A DNA stretch of 64,000 nucleotides from Cryptosporangium arvum DSM 44712. GTDB lineage: Bacteria; Actinomycetota; Actinomycetes; Mycobacteriales; Cryptosporangiaceae. Shown here one piece after another: positions 12,377-20,477 of this stretch. Numbering within the stretch: the stretch's first letter is position 1; each line of letters opens with the position of its first letter. The position numbers and the translations under genes were made by a program. Where the stretch lies: assembly GCF_000585375.1 (NCBI RefSeq), contig NZ_KK073874.1, forward strand, positions 4,154,001 to 4,218,000, read 5' to 3'. Under the pieces are notes generated by a model, which saw only the letters and a list, made by a program, of their open reading frames with translations, made no database searches and had not been told where the DNA came from.

Positions 12377-12838
12377 ATGAACGACATGCCGACCGTCGAC
12401 GAGACGGCCCCGGTGATCAGCCGGCACGAGCTGACGACCCCCGCATCGGCGGAGGACGTCTGGCGCGTGCTCACCGACATCGACTCGTGGACGACGTGGC
12501 TCCCCGACATCTCGCACGCCGGTCTCGAGACCCCGGGCCCGCTCGCCGAGGGCTCGGTCTTCCGATGGGTGGCACCCGGCCGGGACGTCGTCTCGACGGT
12601 CGTGCTGGCGCGCCCGTTCGAGCGGCTGGTCTGGACCGGCCAGGTCAACGGCCCCGGCGGCATCTCCGGCGTCTCCGCCTGGACGTTCACGCCCGGCGGT
12701 GACGGTCTGCTCGTGTCCGCCGCGGAGTCCCTCGCGGGTCCGCCCGCCGAGGCGGCCGCGGAGCAGATCCAGCCCGCTCTCGACGAGGGCCTCGCCCGCT
12801 GGATGCGTTTCCTGCTGAACGCCGCCGAAGCGAAGTAG
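12377..12838 (+). CDS. SRPBCC-family (polyketide cyclase/START-like) protein
   Basis: 153 residues. N-terminal beta strand, then AEDVWRVLTDIDSWTTWLPDI, the typical SRPBCC opening in which a helix packs against the hydrophobic cavity, then GSVFRWVAPGRDVVSTVV and a C-terminal helix (ARWMRFLLNAAE). The fold binds small hydrophobic ligands or acts as a cyclase/chaperone-like protein; no catalytic residue can be named. Start ATG at 12377 chosen because family similarity begins right after it; the ribosome site is poor. It lies divergent from the frameshifted membrane gene and convergent with the DUF998 gene 12 bp downstream. Confidence 0.82.
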   Translation: MNDMPTVDETAPVISRHELTTPASAEDVWRVLTDIDSWTTWLPDISHAGLETPGPLAEGSVFRWVAPGRDVVSTVVLARPFERLVWTGQVNGPGGISGVSAWTFTPGGDGLLVSAAESLAGPPAEAAAEQIQPALDEGLARWMRFLLNAAEAK

Positions 12839-12849
12839 AGCGCGATGGT

Positions 12850-13524
12850 TCACCGGGCCGCGGGCCCGGTGAACCACAGGGCCCGGCCCAGCAGCACGAA
12901 GCCGATGAGGAACGGGTAGAGGATTCCCCGTTCGGCCAGTCCGATGAGGATTCCGGCGCCGGAGCCGAGGACGACCGCGAAGGCGATGATCGAGACCAGC
13001 CCGACCACCCCGAGGCCCACCAGCACGCGGCCCAGCCGACGGGAGACGCCGAGGTACCGGTACGAGCGCCCCAGCAGCACCGACAGCACGTTGCCGGCGA
13101 CGAAGGCCAGCATCGCCCCGAGCCCGTGGTAGTCGGTCGTGCCGTCGTCGCCGGATCCCGGGTACAGGCCCACGAGGACGCCACCGACGCCGAGCGCCGC
13201 GCCGAGCCCGACCACGACCCGGCGGCGCCGCGGCGGCAGGCCCCGCAGCAGCACCACGCCGGCCAGCGCGGCCAGCCCGAACAGCACGAAGCCGGTGTTC
13301 ATCACCCACGCCAGCGGCGAGTACATGAACTGGCCGAACACGGTGGCCGGGCCGTGGACCCCCAGGTTGCTGACGAAGTGGTGCGTGTAGCTGTACGGCG
13401 GGTCCGACCACGCCGCCGCCGCGACGAACTCGGCGGTGAAGAACACCGCGCTGCTGGCGGCGAGTGCCGCCGCGGCCCGGCGGTTCACGACTGCTCCCGA
13501 GCCTGTACCGATGATGCCGATCAT
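12850..13524 (-). CDS. DUF998-family integral membrane protein
   Basis: 224 residues with about six hydrophobic helices (AALAASSAVFFTAEFVAAA, VMNTGFVLFGLAALAGVVLL, VVVGLGAALGVGGVLVGL, AMLAFVAGNVLSVLLG, VGLGVVGLVSIIAFAVVL, and a C-terminal segment). The YSYTHHFVSNLGV stretch after helix 1 and NxGF in the third segment match DUF998. Function is unknown for the family. Start ATG at 13524 has GGAGACC upstream. Next gene on the same strand starts at 14463. Confidence 0.82.
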   Translation of the reverse strand: MIGIIGTGSGAVVNRRAAAALAASSAVFFTAEFVAAAAWSDPPYSYTHHFVSNLGVHGPATVFGQFMYSPLAWVMNTGFVLFGLAALAGVVLLRGLPPRRRRVVVGLGAALGVGGVLVGLYPGSGDDGTTDYHGLGAMLAFVAGNVLSVLLGRSYRYLGVSRRLGRVLVGLGVVGLVSIIAFAVVLGSGAGILIGLAERGILYPFLIGFVLLGRALWFTGPAAR

Positions 13525-13602
13525 GAGGTCTCCTGCACGGAGTCGGAGGAACGAACCGTGCAGAAGACTGCGGGGGACGGCTGTCAGCGGGCTCTCACGG
13601 CG

Positions 13603-14463
13603 CTAACACGGACGCCGGGGCGGTGAGAGCAACCGGTCCAGTGCGCCGCGGGCGTCGGTGCCGGGCCGGGCCGTCAGCACCACGATCCGCAGGTCGCTGT
13701 CCTGGATCGGAAGGATGTTGGCGTCCAGCGCGATCTCGCCCACCTCCGGATGCACCGCGACCTTGTGCGCGCTCTCGTGCGCCGCGACGACCGGCCGCGC
13801 CCACAGCTCGCGGAACCGCGCGGTGCGGTCGAGCCGCTCGATCAGCGCCGCCACGTCGGGGTCGCCCGGGTAGCGACCGGCGGTGGTGCGGAGGTCGGCG
13901 ACCAGGGAGCGCTCGAACCAGTCCCGTTCCGCCGCGCTCTGGCGGACCCGCGGGTTGAGCCCTTCGAACTGGATGATCATCGCGTTGCGGTCGGCGGCCG
14001 GCGCCTCGGACGGGTCGCCCCACACCGCCGTGAACAGCGGGTTCCAGTGCAGCAGCTGCCAGGTGGCGTCGTGGACCGACAGCGGGTGGGCGTCCAGCTG
14101 GTCGACGACGCGGCGCACGCTCGCCGGGATCAGCCGGGGGACGCGGTCCGGGCCGACGACGTGGCCGGCCAGCCGTAGCAGGTGCGCCTGTTCGGTGTCC
14201 GACAGCTGCAACGCGCGTGCCAGGGCCAGGCAGACCTGAGCCGAGGGAGTGGCCCCCCGGCCCTGCTCCAGCTGCGCGACGTACTCGGCCGAGATCCCGG
14301 CCAGCGTCGCGAGCTCGCCGCGGCGCAGGCCCGTGACGCGGCGCGCCGCGTGCCGATCGACGCCGAGCGTCGCCGGGTCCGTCCGGTCGCGCCAGGCCCG
14401 GAGCGCGACGCCGAAGATGCTCCGCCCTTCCCGGGTAGTACTTCCGGTACGCGCATGATCCAT
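13603..14463 (-). CDS. XRE-family regulator with MmyB-like ligand domain
   Basis: 286 residues. N-terminal helix-turn-helix (TGLRRGELATLAGISAEYV followed by LEQGRG) at about 30-75, then the MmyB-like domain with the signature pattern WQLLHWNPLFTAVWGDP and RNAMIIQFEGLNPRVR; such domains bind small hydrophobic molecules. The start at 14463 follows GAGGGAGCC. Its 5' end is only 39 bp from the start of a divergent VOC-family gene, so the regulator most likely controls that gene and itself from one shared operator. Two other regulators of the same build occur in this window (ending at 42670 and 45611). Confidence 0.88.
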   Translation of the reverse strand: MDHARTGSTTREGRSIFGVALRAWRDRTDPATLGVDRHAARRVTGLRRGELATLAGISAEYVAQLEQGRGATPSAQVCLALARALQLSDTEQAHLLRLAGHVVGPDRVPRLIPASVRRVVDQLDAHPLSVHDATWQLLHWNPLFTAVWGDPSEAPAADRNAMIIQFEGLNPRVRQSAAERDWFERSLVADLRTTAGRYPGDPDVAALIERLDRTARFRELWARPVVAAHESAHKVAVHPEVGEIALDANILPIQDSDLRIVVLTARPGTDARGALDRLLSPPRRPC

Positions 14464-14502
14464 GGCTCCCTCTCCGAGGCCTCGGTGTTCCAGCATCGAC
14501 GG

Positions 14503-14970
14503 ATGTTCACAGTGACCCGGATGAACCACATCGGTGTGCCCGTCAGCGACCTCGACCGATCGGTGCGATGGTACGAGGACGTGCTGGGCATCGCCGCGAA
14601 CGGCGTGACGATCTCGGCCGACAACGCCGCGCTCGGCGCCGTGCTGGAGGTCGAGAACCCGGCGATGCGCGCGGCGTTCTCGCTCGCCGGTGACAACGTG
14701 CTGCTCGAGCTGATCCAGTACGACCGTCCGACCCCGAAGCCGTTCACCGGCCGCAACTGTGACGTCGGCATGATGCACCTCTGTTTCGAGGTCGACGACC
14801 TGGACGCCGCGGTGCGTGACCTGAAAGAACGCGGTGTCCACCTCAACGCGGACCCGGTGGTGCTGGCCGCCGGTGACGGGATCCACCCGGGTGCGCTGGC
14901 CGGTACCAGGATTCTCTACCTGCGTGATCCGGACGGCATCCAGCTGGAGCTGTTCGAGCTGGCCCGCTGA
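14503..14970 (+). CDS. Glyoxalase/VOC-superfamily protein
   Basis: 155 residues with two beta-alpha-beta-beta-beta modules of the vicinal oxygen chelate fold. The first starts NHIGVPVSDLDRSVRWYEDVLG (quoted in part), a typical metal-His entry; the second has MMHLCFEVDDLDAAV and the terminal IQLELFE with the metal Glu. Candidate metal ligands His (NHIG), Glu (LLELIQ), His (MHLCF) and Glu (LELFE) are all present, so it may be an active lyase, isomerase or dioxygenase. Start at 14503 (ATG); ATG at 14521 is an alternative. Divergent XRE regulator 39 bp away suggests inducible detoxification; substrate unknown. Confidence 0.82.
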   Translation: MFTVTRMNHIGVPVSDLDRSVRWYEDVLGIAANGVTISADNAALGAVLEVENPAMRAAFSLAGDNVLLELIQYDRPTPKPFTGRNCDVGMMHLCFEVDDLDAAVRDLKERGVHLNADPVVLAAGDGIHPGALAGTRILYLRDPDGIQLELFELAR

Positions 14971-15078
14971 CCCCGGCCGGCATCAGCCGCCGACACGCAG
15001 GACGTCGCCGAGCCGGCGGGCACCGGCCTCGATCGACGCGCTCGCCCGGATGGAGGCCGTAGGCCTCGTCGTCGAGGA

Positions 15079-15107
15079 GCCCCGGCGCAGCGACCCGGCG
15101 CCGGGGC
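15079..15107. terminator. Bidirectional hairpin terminator candidate
   Basis: Perfect 10-bp stem GCCCCGGCGC / GCGCCGGGGC with a 9-base loop, between the convergent VOC gene (ends 14970) and terpene synthase (ends 15122). No U tract, as is common in high-GC actinomycetes. The rest of the gap (14971-15121) shows nothing else. Confidence 0.55.
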
Positions 15108-15121
15108 CTCCGCTAACGGGC

Positions 15122-16159
15122 CTAAGCCGTACGCAGCTGGTCCCACCACCAGTCGATCGGCACCAGGTGCGGGGCGGCCGCGCGGCCGTCCGCGGGCGTC
15201 TCGGCCCACGGCGACGCCGAGCCGGTGCCGTAGCGCGGCACCCGGACGCTCCACTCCAGATTGCCGCGGATCAGGTGGTCGAGCCGGGTCAGGTGCCGTC
15301 GCACCGTGGACGAGCCGTCCTCGTCGAGCTGGGCCCGCAGGCCCAGGTAGAGGCACATCACCCGGTCGTGGAGCTCGACCGTGCGGGCCAGCGCCGCCTC
15401 CGCCGTGCCGCCGTCCCGGTGCCGGATCACGCCGACGATGTTGGACTCCAGCACGTCGTCGTCGGCCTCCTTGCGGAAGGAGAACAGGTCGTTGCCGATC
15501 GTGACGAGCAGGTTCGCGGCCTGGGTGACCGCCCGGACGGTGGGCTCCTCCCGGTCGGCGTCGGTCAGGACGCTGCCCTCGGCCAGCTCGATCAGCGAAC
15601 CGGTGAGCCGCATCGCCCGGTCCCGCGGCCCCAGGTTCAGGTACTCGGTGAGCGTCGGCATCGTGCCGGCCACCCGGTGCGCGGTCAGGCAGGCCACCGA
15701 GAAGAACCACTCCAGGTTGCCGTCGGCCCAGCGCCGGACCACCGCCGCGGGCGCGCCGGCCCGCGCCCGGGCCGACAGGTTCCGGAACGCGGCCGCGAAC
15801 GGGTCGTCGTCCGCGGGTGCCTCCGGGTGGTCGAGGGCGTGCATCAGCCGCATCATCAGCGGGATCAGCCGGCCGGGCCGGTCGGCGATCGGCCCGGCGT
15901 CGAACCGGGTGTCGTCGATCACGAACCCGAGGTGGGTCCAGTCCGAGACGAGCTGGAGGCCGGCCCCGGTGCCGCCGGGGGCGATCCGGCAGGCCCACTC
16001 GGCCGGTCGGGTGGCCCGGATCCGCTCGCGCGTCCGGTCGTCGTCGAGGAGCCCGAAGCGCTCCAGCCAGGCGACGCTGCGACGCCCGATCGGCCCCGAC
16101 TCCGGATGCATCCGCGTCGGCAACGGGCAGTAGAGCGCGGGTACCGGATCACGCGGCAC
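15122..16159 (-). CDS. Class I terpene synthase (terpene cyclase)
   Basis: 345 residues, the size of bacterial sesqui-/diterpene cyclases with a single alpha domain. The aspartate-rich motif is DDTRFD at residues 82-87, the NSE triad NDLFSFRKE at 223-231, both for the Mg-diphosphate cluster, an Arg-rich stretch GPRDRAMR near 177-184 offers the diphosphate sensor, and the C-terminal RY pair is at 309-310. All hallmarks of a catalytically competent cyclase are therefore present. Substrate chain length (GPP, FPP or GGPP) and product cannot be predicted by eye. Its start overlaps the upstream P450 gene by 11 bp, so hydrocarbon formation and oxidation are encoded as one two-gene operon. No prenyltransferase is nearby. 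Confidence 0.92.
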   Translation of the reverse strand: MPRDPVPALYCPLPTRMHPESGPIGRRSVAWLERFGLLDDDRTRERIRATRPAEWACRIAPGGTGAGLQLVSDWTHLGFVIDDTRFDAGPIADRPGRLIPLMMRLMHALDHPEAPADDDPFAAAFRNLSARARAGAPAAVVRRWADGNLEWFFSVACLTAHRVAGTMPTLTEYLNLGPRDRAMRLTGSLIELAEGSVLTDADREEPTVRAVTQAANLLVTIGNDLFSFRKEADDDVLESNIVGVIRHRDGGTAEAALARTVELHDRVMCLYLGLRAQLDEDGSSTVRRHLTRLDHLIRGNLEWSVRVPRYGTGSASPWAETPADGRAAAPHLVPIDWWWDQLRTA

Positions 16160-17543
16160 GGACGGGCTCCGGTGTCATCACGAGCCGGTCGGGGTGGATC
16201 GTCACCCGCGGCACCGGCTTGGGGGCACGGTCCCCGGTGGGCGTCATCCGCCACTGCCGGAACGTCTCGGCCAGGATGATCGTCATCTCGTCCCAGGCGA
16301 AGTTGTCGCCGATGCACTGCCGGGTTCCGGCGCCGAACGGCAGGAACGCGGTGCGTGGGATCGACGCGGCCCGCTCCGGCGACCAGCGGCCGGGGTCGAA
16401 CCGGGCGGGGTCGGGATAGACGACCGGGTCACGGTGGATGACGTACGGGCTGAACACGACGTCGGCGCCGGCCGGGAGCACGAAGTCCCCGAGGACGCCC
16501 GGGGCGCTGACCTTGCGGGTCAGCAGCCAGGCCGGGCCGTAGAGGCGCATCGTCTCGTGGATGATCCGGCGCAGGTAGGTCAGCGACTTCAGGTCCTCGG
16601 CACGCAGTGGACGCTGCCCGCACACCGCGTCGAGCTCCGCGTGCACCTTCCGCTCGACGTCGGGGTCGCGGCCGACCTCGTACAGCGCCCACAGGATGCT
16701 CGCGGTGGAGGCCTGGCCGTTCGTCGTCACGAACGTGATCACCTCGTCCTCGAGCTGCGTGCGGCTCATCCGCTGCCCGCTCTCCGGGTCCGCGGCGTCG
16801 AGCAGCAGGTCGAGCAGGCCGGCCCGGTCGGGATCGGCGGGGCCCCCGTCGTTCGAACGGGCGCCGTGCGCGTCGATCAGAGCGCCGATCGCCGTCCGCA
16901 GGTCGCGGAGGCTGGCCTGGTAGCGGCGCTGGGTCGGGGTCGGGATCGCGCCCAGCGCGCGCGGCAGGATCGTCGCCCGGATCGTGCCCGCCATCACGTC
17001 GGGCAGCACCCGCTGGAACTCCCGCCGGACCTCGGTCGGCGGTTGCGCCCCCAGCAGCGCGGAGAGGAACACCGACAGCGTCAGCTCCTGCATGTCGTCG
17101 TCGGTGCGGCGGGGCTCGCCGGGCGCCCAGCCGCCGACGACCGAGCGGGCCGTCTCGATCATCACCCCGGCGCGGCCGGCGATGAACGAGCGGCTGAACA
17201 TCGGCTGCATCAGCCGGCGCTGTCGCCGGTGCCGGTCGCCGTCCGGCACGGTCGCGAGACCGTTCCCGGCGAACCGGCTGAGCGCCTCGATCAGCCGCCC
17301 GCCTTTGTGGAACGAGCCGGATTCGGCGGTGAGCATCGAGTAGGTCAACTGTGCGTCGGTGACCACGTAGACCGGCACCCGCCCGAGACCGAGGCGGACG
17401 ACCGGGCCGTGCCGGCGCAGCTCGTCCATGAACTCCAGCGGACGCCGGAGCAGCGGTACCACGTGTCCGAGCAGCGGTAGCGCACCCGGAACCGCCGGAG
17501 GAGTGCCGCGGTCGGCGCTCGCGACCCCGTGTTGCAACGACAT
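16149..17543 (-). CDS. Cytochrome P450, terpene-tailoring candidate, atypical I-helix
   Basis: 464 residues. The heme-binding loop FGAGTRQCIG places the thiolate at Cys410, the K-helix ETMR is at 330-333, and PERF-like sequence DPARFDPGRW precedes it. The I-helix, which normally carries (A/G)Gx(D/E)TT for oxygen activation, reads NGQAST at 275-280: the acid is Ala and the first Thr is Ser. This is not loss of heme binding but could alter proton delivery. Start ATG at 17543; similarity begins within the first 20 residues. Co-transcribed with the terpene synthase, so it most likely oxidises the terpene hydrocarbon, as pentalenene-oxygenase-type P450s do. No ferredoxin or reductase gene is adjacent. 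Confidence 0.92.
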   Translation of the reverse strand: MSLQHGVASADRGTPPAVPGALPLLGHVVPLLRRPLEFMDELRRHGPVVRLGLGRVPVYVVTDAQLTYSMLTAESGSFHKGGRLIEALSRFAGNGLATVPDGDRHRRQRRLMQPMFSRSFIAGRAGVMIETARSVVGGWAPGEPRRTDDDMQELTLSVFLSALLGAQPPTEVRREFQRVLPDVMAGTIRATILPRALGAIPTPTQRRYQASLRDLRTAIGALIDAHGARSNDGGPADPDRAGLLDLLLDAADPESGQRMSRTQLEDEVITFVTTNGQASTASILWALYEVGRDPDVERKVHAELDAVCGQRPLRAEDLKSLTYLRRIIHETMRLYGPAWLLTRKVSAPGVLGDFVLPAGADVVFSPYVIHRDPVVYPDPARFDPGRWSPERAASIPRTAFLPFGAGTRQCIGDNFAWDEMTIILAETFRQWRMTPTGDRAPKPVPRVTIHPDRLVMTPEPVRAA

Positions 17544-17565
17544 GCCTTCGCCCCGTCCAAAGTAA

Positions 17566-17578
17566 GTAGGAGTCCTAC
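17566..17578. promoter_or_regulatory. Palindrome in the P450/kinase divergent control region
   Basis: Perfect 6-1-6 inverted repeat GTAGGA-G-TCCTAC about 25 bp upstream of the P450 start and about 70 bp upstream of the histidine kinase start. On the minus strand a TATGGT -10-like box lies just upstream of it, so a bound protein would sit at the P450 promoter. The adjacent NarL-type response regulator is the obvious candidate binder; this is inference. Confidence 0.45.
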
Positions 17579-17649
17579 CATACTCCGGGTGGTGCGAATT
17601 GGACTTTCGACAATGTCGGACCGCTCCGGAAACCCGTACCGTCGCCGCC

Positions 17650-19065
17650 GTGGACAGCACGCTGCTCGGCGCGAGGGCCGCGACCACCGGGTTCACCGTG
17701 GCCGCCGTCGTCGCCGCCGGTCTGAGCATCGGGAACGGGTGGTGGGCCGGGCCGGCCGCCCTCGCGGCCTTCCTGGCCGGGCAGCGGCCGGGGCGGACCG
17801 CACCGATCGCGTCGGCGCTGGTCGCGGTCCTCGCCGCCGGCGTCGTCGCGCTGGTGGTCGTCCCCGCGTGGCTCACGCTGGCCGGCCGGTTCGTCGTCGT
17901 CGTGAGCCTCGCGCTGACGCTGCCCTGGTTCACGGGTCGGTTCTGGCGCCAGTGCCGGGAACTCGTGCGTGCCGGTTGGGAGCGGGCCGCACAGCTGGAG
18001 CGCGAGCAGCAGCTGATCGCCGAGCACGCCCGGCTGCGTGAGCGGACCCGGATCGCCCAGGACATCCACGACGTGCTCGGCCACGATCTCAGCCTGATCG
18101 CGCTCTCGGCCGGGGCGCTGAAGCTCGCTCCCGGCCTCGAACCGTCCCATCGGCAGGCCGCCGGTGACATCAGGGCCAGGGCGGCGGCCGCCGTGGAGCG
18201 TCTCGGCGAGGTGATCGGTGTGCTGCGTGACGACGCCGACCAGCCCCCGACGGCTCCCGGAGACGCCGGTCTCCCGGAGCTGATCGCCGAGGCGTCCGCG
18301 GCCGGCCTGCCGGTTGAACTGCACGTCGGCGGCGACCCCGGTGCACTGCCCGCCGCGGCCGAGCGGGCCGTGCACCGCGTCGTGCAGGAGGCGCTGACCA
18401 ACGTGGCCAAGCACGCCGCCGGCGCCGCGGCGACGGTCCGGGTGCTCCACACGGCGGCCGGGACCCACGTCGTCGTCGAGAACGGTCCGCCACCGCCGGC
18501 CGCGGACCGGCGACCTCTCGCCCGGACGGGGGGCCACGGCCTGATCGGTCTCCGGGAGCGGGTGAGGCTGGCCGGCGGTTCGCTCGAGCACGGGCCGCAC
18601 GGCGGCGGCTACGCGGTCGCCGCACGCATTCCGCGGCAGCCGTCACGACCGGCGCCGGCGACCGCGCCCGGCGGCACGCTGCCCCCGGAGCACCGCCGGG
18701 CCCGGCGCCGGGTCGGCCGGGCGCTCGTCGCCGCGGTCCTGGTGCCGCTGGTGAGTGGAGCGGTGCTGAGCGGAGCGCTCATGGTCGCCGAGACGCTGTC
18801 GGCCTCGCGGTCGGTGCTGGACCGCGACGACTACGCCCGCCTGTCGGTGGGGCAGAGCCGCTCCGAGGTGGAGCGTTTCCTGCCGGACCGGCAGACCAAC
18901 CACCGACCGCGGGTGGCCGAGCCGACCGGAGACGGCATGACCTGTGAGTACTACGCGATGACGGCCGACCGCTTCGACGACCGCTCGGGCGACGCCTACC
19001 GGCTCTGCTTCCGAGGGAACACCCTGGAGTCCGTGGACGACCTCACGCCCGCGGGCAGCCGATGA
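17650..19065 (+). CDS. Histidine kinase with C-terminal membrane-anchored extracytoplasmic extension
   Basis: 471 residues from the GTG at 17650 (TTG at 17599 possible). Four hydrophobic helices (about 10-90), a coiled linker, then HisKA_3 with RIAQDIHDVLGHDLS (His140), N-box EALTNVAKHA (Asn251) and a G-box GGHGLIGLRERV near 294-305, so the kinase core is complete by residue 330. Unusually the chain continues: a Pro/Arg-rich linker, a further membrane helix (about 356-380) and a domain of about 80 residues with DYARLSVGQSRSEVERFLP, two Cys (432 and 453) and RGNTLESVDDL. This resembles the SmpA/BamE-type small beta fold. Four-base overlap with the response regulator. Divergent from the terpene operon. 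Confidence 0.88.
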   Translation: MDSTLLGARAATTGFTVAAVVAAGLSIGNGWWAGPAALAAFLAGQRPGRTAPIASALVAVLAAGVVALVVVPAWLTLAGRFVVVVSLALTLPWFTGRFWRQCRELVRAGWERAAQLEREQQLIAEHARLRERTRIAQDIHDVLGHDLSLIALSAGALKLAPGLEPSHRQAAGDIRARAAAAVERLGEVIGVLRDDADQPPTAPGDAGLPELIAEASAAGLPVELHVGGDPGALPAAAERAVHRVVQEALTNVAKHAAGAAATVRVLHTAAGTHVVVENGPPPPAADRRPLARTGGHGLIGLRERVRLAGGSLEHGPHGGGYAVAARIPRQPSRPAPATAPGGTLPPEHRRARRRVGRALVAAVLVPLVSGAVLSGALMVAETLSASRSVLDRDDYARLSVGQSRSEVERFLPDRQTNHRPRVAEPTGDGMTCEYYAMTADRFDDRSGDAYRLCFRGNTLESVDDLTPAGSR

Positions 19066-19742
19066 TCCGCGTCCTGATCGCCGACGACGAGGCGATGATC
19101 CGGGCCGGGGTGCGTGCCGTCCTGACCACGGACCCGACGATCGAGGTCGTCGCCGAGGCCGCCGACGGGCGGGACGCGGTGGAACTGGTCCGCCGTCACC
19201 GCCCGGCCGTGGCCGTACTGGACATCCGGATGCCGAAGGTCAACGGCATCGACGCGGCGGCCGAGATCCGCCGCGCCGTGCCGGCCACCGGCGTCCTCAT
19301 GCTGACGACGTTCGGCGAGGACGACTACATCCTCCGCGCGCTCGGTGGCGGCGCCGCCGGCTTCCTGGTCAAGTCGGGGGAGCCGGAGGAGCTGATCAGG
19401 GCCGTCCACGCGGTGGCCGAGGGTGCCGCCTACCTGTCACCGAAGGTCGCCGCCCGGGTCGTCGCGCATCTGGCCGCGACCGGCGTGGGAGCCCCGGCCG
19501 GTCGACGCTCCGCGGCCCGGGAGCGGGTGGCGGCTCTCACGACCCGGGAACGGGAGGTACTGGTCTTCCTCGGGGGCGGCCTGTCCAACGGGCAGATCGC
19601 TCGGCGGCTGCACGTCGTGGAAGGAACGATTAAAGCGCACGTCAGCTCCATCCTGGCGAGGCTCGGCGTGGACAACCGCGCGGCCGCCGCGGTGGTGGCC
19701 CACGAGGCCGGGATCGTTCCCGCGGCGCAGTCCGAGCCGTGA
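19062..19742 (+). CDS. NarL/LuxR-family response regulator
   Basis: 226 residues. Receiver domain 1-120 with the acidic pair Asp8/Asp9, phospho-acceptor Asp54 in VLDIRMP, Thr in MLTTFGE and Lys in FLVKSGEP. The C-terminal LuxR helix-turn-helix (about 158-213) starts LTTREREVLVFLGGGLSNGQIA and includes EGTIKAHVSSILARLGV. It begins inside the stop of the kinase gene (ATGA), so the pair is translationally coupled and is a cognate two-component system. Its last 306 bp are overlapped on the opposite strand by the open C-terminal tail of the PAP2 phosphatase gene. Likely targets by position: itself and the divergent terpene/P450 operon. Confidence 0.93.
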   Translation: MIRVLIADDEAMIRAGVRAVLTTDPTIEVVAEAADGRDAVELVRRHRPAVAVLDIRMPKVNGIDAAAEIRRAVPATGVLMLTTFGEDDYILRALGGGAAGFLVKSGEPEELIRAVHAVAEGAAYLSPKVAARVVAHLAATGVGAPAGRRSAARERVAALTTREREVLVFLGGGLSNGQIARRLHVVEGTIKAHVSSILARLGVDNRAAAAVVAHEAGIVPAAQSEP

Positions 19743-20408
19743 CACCGCCCACCGGGCGGGCGGCAGGAACACGAGCACGACGACCCCCACCGCGGTGGTG
19801 CCGACGACCGCGCCGGCGAGCACGTCGTGCGGGTAGTGCGCGCCGACCAGCACGCGCAGGATCGCGGCGAGCCCGGCCAGCGGCAGCGTGATCGCGGCGA
19901 GGCGGGGCCACAGCACCGCCAGGCCGACCGCCAGCCCGGCGGCCAGAGTGGCATGGTTGCTCGGAAAGGACCAGTCGCCGACGTCCGGGCAGTCCGCGAC
20001 CAGGCCGGCGGCCGCGTCGACGCCACGGCAGGGCCGCTCCTCCTCCACCACCAGCTTCACCGCCTCGCTCATCGCGTACGCCGCGACGGTGCCGAGGCCG
20101 ATCAGGGCGGCCCCGGCGACCCCGCGGGCGTCCTTCCGGCGGATCGCCGTCCACCCCACCCGGACCAGCAACAGCCCGAGGACCACGAGCGTGGCCTCGG
20201 TGGCCACCGCCAGGAGCGGGCCCACCCCGGACGGTGCGTGCGCCACCATCTCGACCACCCGCCGGTAGGCGGACGCCGACGCTCCACCGGTGAGGTCGAC
20301 CAATCCATCGGGGGAGAGGAGGCTGACGAGTCCGATTCCCCAGAGCGCGACCCCGGATGCTCCGATCAGCCGCGCGGTTCGTGTCGTCGTTGCCGGTTCT
20401 CGTTCCAT
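19437..20408 (-). CDS. PAP2-superfamily membrane phosphatase
   Basis: Start ATG at 20408; 323 residues if read to the first stop. About five or six membrane helices and the three PAP2 motifs: KLVVEEERP (Lys118 to Pro126), the PSNHA core around His152, and RVLVGAHYPHD with His191 and Asp195. These make a lipid-phosphate or undecaprenyl-diphosphate phosphatase acting at the outer membrane face. The family domain ends near residue 225, but no stop occurs until 19437, so the last 100 residues would be encoded antisense to the response regulator. They are polar, low in structure and probably mean a lost original stop. True translated length is uncertain. Upstream start has a weak ribosome site. 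Confidence 0.8.
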   Translation of the reverse strand: MEREPATTTRTARLIGASGVALWGIGLVSLLSPDGLVDLTGGASASAYRRVVEMVAHAPSGVGPLLAVATEATLVVLGLLLVRVGWTAIRRKDARGVAGAALIGLGTVAAYAMSEAVKLVVEEERPCRGVDAAAGLVADCPDVGDWSFPSNHATLAAGLAVGLAVLWPRLAAITLPLAGLAAILRVLVGAHYPHDVLAGAVVGTTAVGVVVLVFLPPARWAVSRLGLRRGNDPGLVGHHRGGRAVVHAEPRQDGADVRFNRSFHDVQPPSDLPVGQAAPEEDQYLPFPGRESRHPLPGRGASTGRGSHAGRGQMRDDPGGDLR

Positions 20409-20477
20409 CGGCCCGAAACTAGGAGCGAGCGCCGCGCCGGACCCGGATCGAACGGCCACCGCGACCCCTGACGATCG

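Noticed and set aside
15000-15121. Short coding remnant between the VOC and terpene synthase genes
   Set aside because: Frames are open because of high GC but have no start with ribosome site and no recognisable similarity; a terminator hairpin explains part of it.
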